Part shown: in pieces, positions 44,633 through 53,165 of the stretch
Position numbering within the stretch: the first letter of the stretch is position 1
How the letters are laid out: every line of letters begins with the position of its first letter
From: Parashewanella sp965200795
GTDB lineage: Bacteria > Pseudomonadota > Gammaproteobacteria > Enterobacterales > Shewanellaceae
Assembly (NCBI GenBank): GCA_965200795.1
Contig: CBDAVB010000018.1
Location: forward strand, 268,845 to 332,844
Direction: 5' to 3'
DNA length: 64,000 bases
The notes under the pieces: model-generated
The model's input: only the letters and a program-made list of their open reading frames with translations
Database searches by the model: none
What the model was told of the DNA's origin: nothing
Made by a program: the position numbers and the translations under genes

Positions 44633-45424
44633 ATGCTCAAAGAAAGCCCGTCAAATTTACCTCACGACAGTCTGTTTGATATCACAGAACAGCTTCTGCA
44701 AACTCACCCTTTACTCATTTTAGCTAATGCCTTTGATTGGCGAGCGTTGGAAGAAGAGTTCAAGCCGTTATACAAAAAATTAGGCCGTAAAGCGAAGCCA
44801 ATTCGGTTGATGTGCGGTTTGCTAATACTCAAGCAGCTCTACAAATTGAGCGATGAAGCTCTGGTCGAACAATGGCTGATGAACGTGTATTTTCAAGTGT
44901 TTTGTGGTGAGACAGAGTTTCAAACAGCACGCCCTTGTGATGCCAGTGAACTCAGTGTTTTTCGTAAGCGCATCGGTGAAAAAGGCTGTGAAAAAATCTT
45001 TGCATTATCTGTGGCTTTACACGGTGACAAAGCCGAAGATGACACCGTGTACGTTGATACAACCGTCCAAGAAAAAGCCATTACTTATCCGACAGATAGC
45101 AAGCTTGCCATCAAGGTGGTTAACCGACTCAATAAACTTGCCAAAGTATTTGGGATCAGACAAAGGCGTACTTATGTCAAAGAAGTCAAACAGCTACGCA
45201 TTGACTGTCGAAGCTTTAGACATGCCAAAAATCGAAGCAAAGCCAGAAGAGCGTTAAAAAGGTTACGTGTTATCGCAGGCAAGCTTTTAAGGGAGCTACA
45301 ACGCAAACTTCCACAAGATGTCCTTGATTTACAAAAAGAGAATTTTACTAATTATGAAAAAGCTATTACACAGCAACGTAAAGACAAGAACAAGATTTAC
45401 AGCCTTCATGAACCCGATGTTTAC
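44633..45424 (+). pseudogene. IS5-type transposase, N-terminal part
   Basis: These 264 codons hold the N-terminal two thirds: MLKESPSNLPHDSLFDITEQ, the DUF772-like LMCGLLILKQLYKLSDEALV and VYVDTTVQEKAI with the first catalytic Asp. The frame runs to SLHEPDVY, where the ISL3 element begins. The continuation lies at 49272-49814 in the same frame when the insertion and one copy of the 8-base target duplication are removed. Confidence 0.9.
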
Positions 45425-45445
45425 GGCTCTTCGTCGTTTCATATG

Positions 45446-46737
45446 AGGGCGTTCAAAATTCTGTGTCAGCCTAAATTCTAAATTTCTAATACGTTATCCA
45501 ATCTGCCTTCAAAATGGATTGCAAATTGTGACAATGCTAGCCTCCAATTTTGGACTGGCATTGTCCACTTTTTAGAGGCATTCAATATGCCCGCATAAAG
45601 CAATTTTAGCAAGCTGTTTTCATTTGGAAATGCCCCTTTTGTTTTGGTGAGTTTCCTAAACTGGCGATGTACGGCTTCAATCGCATTGGTCGTGTAAATC
45701 ACTCGACGTACATATTCTGGATATTTGAAGTAAACGGACAAGTTCTCCCACTTTCTGCGCCAAGAGTCGATAACGATTGGATACTGGCTACCCCATTTGT
45801 TTTCCAGCTCATCTAAAGCCGTTTCAGCAGCCGATTTACTTGTCGCTCTGTAAACCGGCTTTAAATCAGCCATAAACGCCTTTTGATGCTTAGATGCCAC
45901 ATACTTCATTGAGTTGCGTACCTGATGAATTACGCAAAGCTGAACTTCTGTCTCCGGGTAAATGCTGGCAATAGCTTCAGGAAAACCGTTTAACCCGTCA
46001 ACACAAGCAATTAAGATATCCTTAACACCACGATTATGAAGATCGGTCAGTACCGAAAGCCAATAATTAGCACCTTCTGACTCTGAAAGATACAGGCCAA
46101 GTAACTCTTTCTTACCTTCGAGATTAACGCCTAGAATCGTGTAAATAGCCTTACTGACATAGCGACCATTGTCTTTGACTTTATAGTGAATCGCATCCAG
46201 CCAAATAATTGGATAGACCTCGTCTAAACTGCGTTGCTGCCATTCTTTGAGCTGAGGAATAAGCTGATCGGTCACAGCCGTCAAACTGGCTTCTGAAAGC
46301 TCTAAACCATACAAATCAGCCACATGAGATTTGATATCACGATAACTCATACCCATTGAAAACATTGACAAAATCTTACGATCAATTTCATCAGAGAGCT
46401 TAGTTTGATTTTTTTTGACAAGCTGAGGCTCAAAGTTGCCGGCTCTGTCTCTTGGCGTTTCTAACTCAAATTCGCCAACTGAAGATTTAACGGTTTTTTT
46501 ACTAAAACCATTTCTTCGATTGGGCTCAAGATCTGAGTCTAAATGTTGATCAAGTTCTGCTTTAAGCGCTGCTTCTGTTAGTTGTTTGATTAAAGGGGTG
46601 AGAACACCATCCGCACCAGTTAAACCTTTACCTGATTGAAGTTGTTCTAAAGCTTTATTGAAATCGAAATTTTGAGTCATTATGTCATTCCTGTTTTTGA
46701 CATTTTACCGAAATGACACAGATTTCTAAACACTACC
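45446..46737 (-). mobile_element. IS256-family insertion sequence inside ISL3
   Basis: 1,292 bases with imperfect inverted ends (AGGGCGTTCAAAATTCTG plus TGTCA at the low end; GGTAGTGTTTAGAAATCTG plus TGTCA as inverse at the high end). The 9-base target duplication TTTCATATG is seen at 45437-45445 and 46738-46746, and covers the stop codon of the ISL3 transposase. Confidence 0.93.
45478..46680 (-). CDS. IS256-family transposase
   Basis: This 400-aa protein is an intact mutator-type DDE transposase. It starts DFNKALEQLQSGKGLTGADG and contains the family regions ETPRDRAGNFEPQLVKK, IWLDAIHYKVKDNGR with the first Asp, LIACVDGLNGFPEAIASIYP with the second, and ENKWGSQYP and IYTTNAIEAVHRQFRKLTK with the last Glu. 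Length is as expected, and the element's ends and target duplication are clean, so this copy is probably recent and mobile. Confidence 0.95.
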   Translation of the reverse strand: MTQNFDFNKALEQLQSGKGLTGADGVLTPLIKQLTEAALKAELDQHLDSDLEPNRRNGFSKKTVKSSVGEFELETPRDRAGNFEPQLVKKNQTKLSDEIDRKILSMFSMGMSYRDIKSHVADLYGLELSEASLTAVTDQLIPQLKEWQQRSLDEVYPIIWLDAIHYKVKDNGRYVSKAIYTILGVNLEGKKELLGLYLSESEGANYWLSVLTDLHNRGVKDILIACVDGLNGFPEAIASIYPETEVQLCVIHQVRNSMKYVASKHQKAFMADLKPVYRATSKSAAETALDELENKWGSQYPIVIDSWRRKWENLSVYFKYPEYVRRVIYTTNAIEAVHRQFRKLTKTKGAFPNENSLLKLLYAGILNASKKWTMPVQNWRLALSQFAIHFEGRLDNVLEI

Positions 46738-46739
46738 TT

Positions 46740-47984
46740 TCATATGGATTTGAGTAGATCTGATACAGGGCTAGCAATCATAAAAATCATGGTAATAAAT
46801 GTTCCTGTATTACGATACCCTCTGGCTCGTGCTCTAGCCGCTTGAAATAGACTATTTAAACCTTCCATACGAGCATTCGTATAAGTGGATGACCAGCGCT
46901 GTAAAATTCTCTCTGCATGCCTTTCCACAGTTGCAAGTGCTTTTCGAACGGGTTCTAACATCTCAATATCACCCAACTGCTCTTTTGCAAAATTAATGAA
47001 ATACGTCAGCCTCCAGCGTGCAGCATGAGCGGTTTCAGCTTGACGTATCCACCTAAGTTGTTCCTTAATCCGCCAAGCTGTTGCTGTATTCAGGTCGCTG
47101 GATTCTAGCTCTGCAAGTGCTTCTTTTTGTTTCTCAGTAAATGAGCCATCTGCATTTTTTAGTACTGCCCAGCGCAGGCTCTTTGGATGCGGTTGGATTT
47201 TTCTCTCCGTTTTACGTACTTCATCAACCGCTTTAGTAAACAGTTGCACAACATGGAACCAATCAACCGTTACGTTAGCATCCGGGAACTCTTCCTCTGT
47301 TGCTGACAGAAAGGCTCTTGACATATCACACACGACTTCAAGTACATTATCTGCTTTGCCTTGATGCTCTGTCAGAAAGGACTTAAATCGCTTAACGGTT
47401 TCCTTACCTTTTCCGGGCGTAGCGAACACAACAGGCTTGTCTTTCTTGTCCATATCAATGAAAACAGTAACATAGTTGTGGCCACGTTTAGCCGCCGTTT
47501 CATCGAATCCAATAGCTTTAAGTGCTGACAAGTCCATCAATGCTAATGCCTTGCTGACGTAGTGTTTGATGATGCGCCAAATACGTTTGTCACGAATTCC
47601 AACATATTCAGCACATGCCTTAACCGGCATTTCACGAGCCGGTACCAATACAGATTGTTCGAACAATAACGTGAATTTACTACCCGCTCTCGCCCAAGGG
47701 ACATTGACACGCTTAACGCCATGCTCAGCACATCGAGTTCTCGGGACGTTTGCTTTGATATAACAGTGATGCTGAAAGAAATTGAGATGACGCCAGGTCA
47801 GCGATTTAAAGTCATGTGCCGGACAAGCTTTTGAGCAAGTCGGGCAGGGATACAAGCTTCCTCGTTCAGCTTCAATTTCGAGAACAAGTTCATTAGGTGA
47901 GGCTGATATATCCAGGTGTTGGTTAACCAACTTCCAAGGCGCTTCTATACCAAGGCCGAGCATCAAAACTTGATTTCCATCCAT
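46740..47984 (-). CDS. ISL3-family transposase
   Basis: This 414-aa protein is a full ISL3 transposase: an N-terminal zinc-binding pair (CPTCSKACPAHD), HCYIKANVPRTRC with another Cys, KAIGFDETAAKRGHNYVTV with the first Asp, VVCDMSRAFLSA with the second, and ANVTVDWFHVVQ, and at the end SSTYTNARMEGLNSLFQ with Glu. The IS256 element sits on its stop codon and the IS982 element starts directly upstream of its ATG, cutting it from its own promoter. The coding frame itself is undamaged. Confidence 0.95.
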   Translation of the reverse strand: MDGNQVLMLGLGIEAPWKLVNQHLDISASPNELVLEIEAERGSLYPCPTCSKACPAHDFKSLTWRHLNFFQHHCYIKANVPRTRCAEHGVKRVNVPWARAGSKFTLLFEQSVLVPAREMPVKACAEYVGIRDKRIWRIIKHYVSKALALMDLSALKAIGFDETAAKRGHNYVTVFIDMDKKDKPVVFATPGKGKETVKRFKSFLTEHQGKADNVLEVVCDMSRAFLSATEEEFPDANVTVDWFHVVQLFTKAVDEVRKTERKIQPHPKSLRWAVLKNADGSFTEKQKEALAELESSDLNTATAWRIKEQLRWIRQAETAHAARWRLTYFINFAKEQLGDIEMLEPVRKALATVERHAERILQRWSSTYTNARMEGLNSLFQAARARARGYRNTGTFITMIFMIASPVSDLLKSI

Positions 47985-48068
47985 ACCTGATGTGTGATTA
48001 ATTTTTGGTAGGCATGACCATACCTTAGAATGTTTGGTTCTAAAAAATCCTATCTGAAGGATACGATC

Positions 48069-48956
48069 ATGCCTGTCGAAGATTTTATCATTTATGTTTA
48101 CTGTTTAGTTGATGATTTTTACCAGAGAGAAATAACCACTCCCTTAAGAACCCGTGGTAGAGCTCCTAAACTCACTGATTCTGAAGTAATTACAATGGAA
48201 ATTGTTGGGGAATGGACTGGGCATCACACAGATAAAGGAATTTGGGAGTATTTCAAAGGGTATTGGTTACCCTTGTTTCCCGATTTACCTGCTCGTTCAC
48301 AGTTTGCCAGACAAGCAAGTAACCTTTGGAAAGTGAAGCAATTATTTCATCAGTACTTATGTCATCAACTCAGAGCAGATACTTGTGATGTTCATTTAAT
48401 TGATGGGTTTCCCATTGAGTTTTGTAAACTTACTCGTGTCAGAAAATGTAAAAGTTTTAAGGGATATGCAAGTTATGGCTACTGCGCCTCTAAGGATATG
48501 AGGTATTACGGATTTCATGGTCACCTTCTTGTAGATGAAAGAGGTATCCCTGTGGAATTGACTTTAACCGCCGCAAATGTTGATGAACGTGATGCCGCCT
48601 ATGAAATCATCAATAATATCAAAGGACTTTTAATTGGTGATAAAGGGCTTATTAGACCAATACTCAATAACGACTGCTCTGAAGCTGATATTGACTTACA
48701 AACTCCATTACGGAAAAACATGAAAGATAATCGTCCTAAGTGGGCGGTTAAACAACTAATGAATGTTCGAAGAAGGGTTGAAACAACCATAGGGCAACTT
48801 GTTAAATATTTTGATATTGAACATGTTAACTGTCGAGACTTATGGCACTTAACCAGTCGAATGGGAAGAAAGGTATTAAGCTTAACCATTGGGGCTTACT
48901 TCAATATCGAGTTTGGCAGAGATGCAATGAAATTTGAGGAGATGTTGGCAATCTAA
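48069..48956 (+). CDS. IS982-family transposase (copy 1)
   Basis: This 295-aa transposase begins MPVEDFIIYVYCLVDDFY, with GAAGG eight bases before the ATG; an upstream in-frame ATG at 48030 lacks a ribosome-binding site. The IS982 plan is seen: LTDSEVITMEIVGEWTG, HLIDGFPIEFCKLTRVRK with the first Asp, LIGDKGLIRPILNN with the second, and RRRVETTIGQLVKYFDIEH with the Glu. It differs from copy 2 by one residue (Arg instead of Lys in SKDMRYYGF). It is intact. Confidence 0.95.
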   Translation: MPVEDFIIYVYCLVDDFYQREITTPLRTRGRAPKLTDSEVITMEIVGEWTGHHTDKGIWEYFKGYWLPLFPDLPARSQFARQASNLWKVKQLFHQYLCHQLRADTCDVHLIDGFPIEFCKLTRVRKCKSFKGYASYGYCASKDMRYYGFHGHLLVDERGIPVELTLTAANVDERDAAYEIINNIKGLLIGDKGLIRPILNNDCSEADIDLQTPLRKNMKDNRPKWAVKQLMNVRRRVETTIGQLVKYFDIEHVNCRDLWHLTSRMGRKVLSLTIGAYFNIEFGRDAMKFEEMLAI

Positions 48957-48980
48957 TTACGCTACTGAACTTGCAACCCC

Positions 48981-49071
48981 CGTCATTCCCGCATGTTGTA
49001 AGCGGGAATCCAGTGCCTTTTTGCTCGGAAAAAGAAAAAGACGCTGGATCCCTGCCTTCGCAGGAATGACG
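48981..49071. repeat. REP-like inverted pair inside IS982 copy 1
   Basis: CGTCATTCCCGC and GCGGGAATCCAG at the left, CTGGATCCCTGCC and GGCAGGAATGACG-like bases at the right. The two halves are inverted to each other around an A-rich centre. The same sequence lies at 56969-57059 in copy 2 with one base changed. Confidence 0.85.
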
Positions 49072-49112
49072 AAACAAACAATTTCAATGAGTTATAAAAT
49101 CACACATTAGAT

Positions 49113-49177
49113 TGGTTAACCAACTTCCAAGGCGCTTCTATACCAAGCCCGAGCATCAAAACTTGATTTCCATCCAT
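49113..49177. repeat. 65-bp duplication flanking IS982 copy 1, right part
   Basis: These bases repeat 47920-47984, the 5' end of the ISL3 transposase gene, with one change (AAGGCC to AAGCCC). Beyond them the real ISL3 upstream region continues to the end of the element. Confidence 0.9.
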
Positions 49178-49271
49178 GTATTTACTTCCAACTCTTGACT
49201 GCAAAACTGGGTTTATTATCTCAGAAATAAATCCATTAAATCCACACTAAACGACGAAGAGCCATGTTTAC

Positions 49272-49814
49272 TGCGTAGGGAAAGGCAAAGACCATAAGCC
49301 ATACGAGTATGGTAAAAAGGCTTCTGTCGTGCTCACAGAGCAGAGTCAATTAATCATTGGTGTAACCAGTCATGACAAACATGAACACGACTCAAAATTG
49401 CTTAGACCTGCACTTGACCATGCCCATAAACACCGAAAGAGTAAAATCACTACAGCCGTTGTAGATAAAGGCTATAAAGGGTGTATGCAGTATGTTGACC
49501 AAGAAGTTGTTATCCCTAGTCGGCCATTAAAACGGGACTCGCAAGCAAAGAGAAAACGCAAAAGTGAACTCTGTAAAAAACGGGCAACAATTGAACCAGT
49601 AATCGGGCATTTGAAGAGTGATTTTAGGCTGTGTAAGAACTGGTTAAAGGGCAGTGTTGGCGACTCAATAAACCTTCTAATGGCTGCGTGTGCCTGGAAC
49701 TTGAGAAAGTGGTTAGCCATTTTCTTTTTGCTCGAAAAAGATGGTGAGTTTTGGCTATTTTGTAGTGAAATTGATGCGAAATATAAGAAATGTTGCTTTT
49801 GGGTACGGCTCTGA
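49272..49814 (+). pseudogene. IS5-type transposase, C-terminal part
   Basis: These 180 codons continue the frame at 44633-45424: CVGKGKDHKPYEYGKKAS, then TAVVDKGYKGCM with the second Asp, then ELCKKRATIEPVIGHLKSDF, the Glu-containing last motif. There is no proper start codon at the left edge; an internal ATG is not preceded by a ribosome-binding site. It should not be read as a gene of its own. Confidence 0.9.
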
Positions 49815-49883
49815 ATTTTGCGTAAATCAGATGCCGTACATTTTAAATCTTGAAGTTATGTTTTTCAGTACCGACTAAGTAAA

Positions 49884-51308
49884 TTACTTTTTCTTTGCCT
49901 TAGGGTTCGGCAGGTCGGTGATAGAGCCTTCGTAAATTTCAGCGGCCAGACCAACAGACTCATGCAGTGTCGGGTGAGCGTGAATCGTCAGCGCTAAGTC
50001 TTCGGCGTCACAACCCATTTCGATTGCCAGACCGATTTCACCGAGCAGCTCACCACCGTTAACACCGACAATCGCACCGCCAATAACACGGTGAGTCTCT
50101 TTGTCGAAGATAAGCTTAGTCATACCGTCAGCACAATCAGAAGCAATCGCACGACCGCTCGCAGCCCACGGGAAAGTCGCCGTCTCAAAGTTAACGCCCT
50201 GATCTTTCGCTTCTTTCTCGGTCAGACCGACCCAGGCTACCTCCGGATCAGTATAAGCGATAGACGGAATCACTTTAGGATCGAAGTAGTGCTTCATGCC
50301 CGCGATCACTTCAGCGGCAACGTGACCTTCATGCACGCCTTTGTGAGCCAGCATCGGCTGACCGACGATGTCGCCGATAGCGAAAATGTGCGGCACGTTA
50401 GTACGCAGCTGCTTATCGACATTGATGAAACCGCGCTCATCAATAGCGACGCCCGCTTTTTCAGCGTCGATGAGCTTGCCGTTTGGTGTACGACCGATCG
50501 CTACAAGCACGGCGTCATAACGCACGGGCTCAGCCGGGGCTTTCTTGCCTTCCATTGTGACGTAGATGCCGTCGTCTCTCGCTTCAACCGCGGTCACTTT
50601 CGTTTCCAGCATCAGGTTGAATTTCTTCTTGATCTTCTTAGTGAATACACGAACCACGTCTTTGTCCGCCGCCGGGATCACTTGGTCGAACATTTCAACC
50701 ACGTCGATTTCACTGCCCAGAGATGAGTAAACCGTACCCATTTCCAGACCGATGATACCGCCGCCCATTACCAGCATTTTACCGGGAACTTCTTTAAGTT
50801 CCAGCGCGTCAGTTGAATCCCAGATATGCGGATCTTCATGCGGAATGAACGGCAGCTGAATCGGCTTAGAACCCGCCGCGATGATAGCGTTATCGAAGTT
50901 AATGACAGTTTTACCGTCTTCGCCTTCAACTTCAATCGTGTTAGGACCGGTGAATTTACCGTAGCCGTTCACTACGTTCACTTTACGCATTTTAGACATT
51001 CCGCCTAAGCCGCCGGTGAGCTGACCGATAACTTTTTCTTTGTAGCCGCGAAGCTTGTCTAAATCGATTCGCGGCTCACCGAATACGACACCGTGATTGC
51101 CAACTTCTTTGGCTTCTTCAATGACTTTCGCAACGTGGAGCAGCGCTTTTGACGGGATACAGCCTACGTTCAGACATACTCCGCCTAGTGTGTTAAAACG
51201 CTCGATGATTATCGTTTCCAGACCTAAATCGGCTGCACGGAAGGCGGCTGAATAACCAGCGGGACCGGCACCTAATACTACGACCTGAGTTTTGATTTCT
51301 TTACTCAT
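49884..51308 (-). CDS. lpdA: Dihydrolipoamide dehydrogenase (E3)
   Basis: This 474-aa flavoprotein reoxidises the lipoyl groups of the pyruvate (and probably other 2-oxoacid) dehydrogenases with NAD. VVLGAGPAGYSAAFRAADLG binds FAD, GGVCLNVGCIPSKALLH holds the redox cysteine pair, MGGGIIGLEMGTVYSSLG binds NAD and HAHPTLHES holds the catalytic His-Glu. It follows aceF by 186 bases, with a terminator in between, so it may have its own promoter. An IS5-type element begins 5 bases past its stop and separates it from a likely former terminator. Confidence 0.98.
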   Translation of the reverse strand: MSKEIKTQVVVLGAGPAGYSAAFRAADLGLETIIIERFNTLGGVCLNVGCIPSKALLHVAKVIEEAKEVGNHGVVFGEPRIDLDKLRGYKEKVIGQLTGGLGGMSKMRKVNVVNGYGKFTGPNTIEVEGEDGKTVINFDNAIIAAGSKPIQLPFIPHEDPHIWDSTDALELKEVPGKMLVMGGGIIGLEMGTVYSSLGSEIDVVEMFDQVIPAADKDVVRVFTKKIKKKFNLMLETKVTAVEARDDGIYVTMEGKKAPAEPVRYDAVLVAIGRTPNGKLIDAEKAGVAIDERGFINVDKQLRTNVPHIFAIGDIVGQPMLAHKGVHEGHVAAEVIAGMKHYFDPKVIPSIAYTDPEVAWVGLTEKEAKDQGVNFETATFPWAASGRAIASDCADGMTKLIFDKETHRVIGGAIVGVNGGELLGEIGLAIEMGCDAEDLALTIHAHPTLHESVGLAAEIYEGSITDLPNPKAKKK

Positions 51309-51462
51309 GTTTTCCTCTAATTTTCATTCATTCCGTTGGGAGCATGCGAGCCGCAGGAATCCGCTTTTGCCGCTCCGGCTAACTGAAGATGACCGCCTGT
51401 ACCTAGAAAGGTGTCTTTCCGGCGCTAATTTTAACGTGTGTTTGTGATCCAGCACAAACAAA

Positions 51463-51490
51463 AAGAGGTTGAAAATCCAACCTCTTTGTA
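51463..51490 (-). terminator. Rho-independent terminator between aceF and lpdA
   Basis: On the minus strand AAAGAGGTTGGATTTTCAAC continues CTCTTT and then TTGTTTGT. It starts 4 bases past the aceF stop. It would reduce read-through into lpdA. Confidence 0.8.
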
Positions 51491-51494
51491 AAAC

Positions 51495-53153
51495 TCATAA
51501 TACCAGCTTACGGATATCGGACAAAATGCTCGATAGTGTCACGGCAAACCTCGCGGCCATCGCCCCGTCAATCACACGGTGATCGTAAGAAAGCGACAGC
51601 GGCAGCATGAGTTTAGGTTCAAACTCTTTTCCGTTCCACTTAGGCTTAATTTCTGACTTAGATACACCAAGAATCGCCACATCCGGATAATTCACGATTG
51701 GCGTGAACGCCGTACCGCCGATACCGCCGAGGCTTGAGATAGTGAAACAGCTGCCTTGCATATCAGCCGCCTTCAGCTTGCCATTGCGAGCTTTGGCAGA
51801 AACGTCCGTCAGCTCTTGTGACAGCTCCATCACGCCTTTTTTATCGACGTCACGGATAACCGGCACAACCAGACCGTCTGGTGTGTCCACCGCAATACCG
51901 ATGTGAACGTACTTTTTCTTGATCAGCGATTCACCGTCCGCGCTCAAGCTTGAGTTGAACACAGGGAACTGACGTAAGGCTTTCGCCGCCGCTTTCATCA
52001 TAAATACCAGCGGAGTGATCTTAACGCCCGGCTTCTGCTTAGCCGCGAGCTCGTTCTGCTGTTTGCGGAACTTCTCCAGCTCAGTGATATCCGCTTCGTC
52101 AAATTGGGTAACATGCGGAATCGTGACCCAGTTACGGTGCAGGTTGGGGCCGGAAATCTTCTGAATACGGCTTAACGGCACTGCTTCAACTTCACCGAAT
52201 TTGCTGAAGTCTACTTTCGGCGCGTCAATGACGTTCAGACCACCGGCGTTACCGGAAACGACAGAAGCGGCGTTGGCTTTAGGACGAGACAGCTCGTACT
52301 TCACATACGCTTGTACGTCTTCTTTAACGATACGGCCTTTACGCCCCGTACCGGCAACCTGAGTTAAATCAACACCGAATTCACGCGCCAGGCGACGTAC
52401 CGCCGGTGAGGCGTGCACCGCCTTACCGCTTGACACAGGCGCTTTGGCACTCGGGTGATGCGGTACCGGCGGCTGCGGCGCTTTTTTCACCGGCGCGGGA
52501 GCGGACTTACTTTGGGTAGAGAGCGTAGCTTCCGGCGCTTTAGCAACAGGCGCCGGCGCGGCGGGAGCCTCACCGGCGACTTCTAAAGTGATCACTAAGG
52601 TGCCCTCAGAAACTTTATCACCTTCTTTTAACCCAACCGACTTAACCACACCCGCTTTCGGTGACGGCACGTCCATGGTCGCTTTGTCAGTTTCAAGGGT
52701 AACCAGACCCGCTTCCTCAGCGATGCTGTCGCCGGCTTTGACCAGAATTTCGATAACAGGCACATCAGTGTCGCCGCCGATATCAGGCACCTTCACGTCA
52801 ATAACTCGCGCCCCCGCGGCAGGAGCGGCGGCGGGCGCCGCAACCGGCTCAGGCCCGGCTTCGGCTTTTGGCGTCTCAGCTGCCGGAGCAGCGGCTTGGC
52901 CAGCTTGCTCAGCTGCGGCGGTTTGCATAAGCGCGATAAGCGTTCCCTCTGAAACCTTATCGCCAACGGCAACCTTAAGCTCTCTCAGCACACCGGCGAA
53001 AGGCGCCGGAATGTCCATGGCCGCTTTGTCACTTTCAACGGTAACGATCGACGCGTCTTCTTCTAAAGCGTCACCGGCGGCGGCGCAAATTTCGATAACC
53101 TCTACTTCGTCCCCGCCGATTTCGGGAACTAAAACTTCTTTTAACTCAGCCAT
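51495..53153 (-). CDS. aceF: Dihydrolipoamide acetyltransferase, E2 of pyruvate dehydrogenase
   Basis: This 552-aa E2 transfers acetyl groups to CoA. Two lipoyl domains are visible, with lysines in ESDKAAMDIP (near residue 40) and ETDKATMDVP (near 155), joined by Ala/Pro-rich linkers. A peripheral subunit-binding domain follows (ASPAVRRLAREFGVDL, then GTGRKGRIVKEDVQAY), then the catalytic domain ending DHRVIDGAMAARF with the active His. E. coli has three lipoyl domains; two is common elsewhere. It lies 12 bases after aceE. Confidence 0.97.
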   Translation of the reverse strand: MAELKEVLVPEIGGDEVEVIEICAAAGDALEEDASIVTVESDKAAMDIPAPFAGVLRELKVAVGDKVSEGTLIALMQTAAAEQAGQAAAPAAETPKAEAGPEPVAAPAAAPAAGARVIDVKVPDIGGDTDVPVIEILVKAGDSIAEEAGLVTLETDKATMDVPSPKAGVVKSVGLKEGDKVSEGTLVITLEVAGEAPAAPAPVAKAPEATLSTQSKSAPAPVKKAPQPPVPHHPSAKAPVSSGKAVHASPAVRRLAREFGVDLTQVAGTGRKGRIVKEDVQAYVKYELSRPKANAASVVSGNAGGLNVIDAPKVDFSKFGEVEAVPLSRIQKISGPNLHRNWVTIPHVTQFDEADITELEKFRKQQNELAAKQKPGVKITPLVFMMKAAAKALRQFPVFNSSLSADGESLIKKKYVHIGIAVDTPDGLVVPVIRDVDKKGVMELSQELTDVSAKARNGKLKAADMQGSCFTISSLGGIGGTAFTPIVNYPDVAILGVSKSEIKPKWNGKEFEPKLMLPLSLSYDHRVIDGAMAARFAVTLSSILSDIRKLVL

Positions 53154-53165
53154 TAGTTTTCACTC

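Larger units (their letters stand above)
47985..49112 (+). mobile_element. IS982-family element, copy 1
   Basis: 1,128 bases, the same length as copy 2 at 56928-58055. Ends ACCTGATGTGTGATT and, as inverse, ATCTAATGTGTGATT. It carries the transposase and, at 48981-49071, a REP-like inverted pair. Unlike copy 2 it is flanked not by a short target duplication but by 65 nearly identical bases (47920-47984 and 49113-49177). Confidence 0.93.
45425..49263 (-). mobile_element. ISL3-family element carrying IS256 and IS982 insertions
   Basis: The ends are inverted repeats GGCTCTTCGTCGTTT and AAACGACGAAGAGCC, typical of ISL3, flanked by the 8-base target duplication ATGTTTAC (45417-45424 and 49264-49271). 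It interrupts the IS5-type transposase. The element itself is about 1.35 kb once the IS256 and IS982 copies and the 65-base duplication are removed. Confidence 0.93.
44509..49878 (+). mobile_element. IS5-type element, split by nested insertions
   Basis: The outer ends are inverted repeats, AGTCGGTCATGAAAAACAT at the left and, as inverse, AGTCGGTACTGAAAAACAT at the right. GTAA on both sides (44505-44508 and 49879-49882) is a plausible 4-base target duplication. Without the inner elements the IS would be about 1.52 kb and code for one 444-aa transposase. It lies 5 bases past the lpdA stop codon. Confidence 0.85.

Noticed and set aside
49329..49814. A separate small transposase gene
   Set aside because: It is the C-terminal part of the IS5-type transposase split by the ISL3 insertion.
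50091..50726. 211-codon open frame opposite lpdA
   Set aside because: lpdA is intact and certain; the opposite frame has no recognisable sequence.
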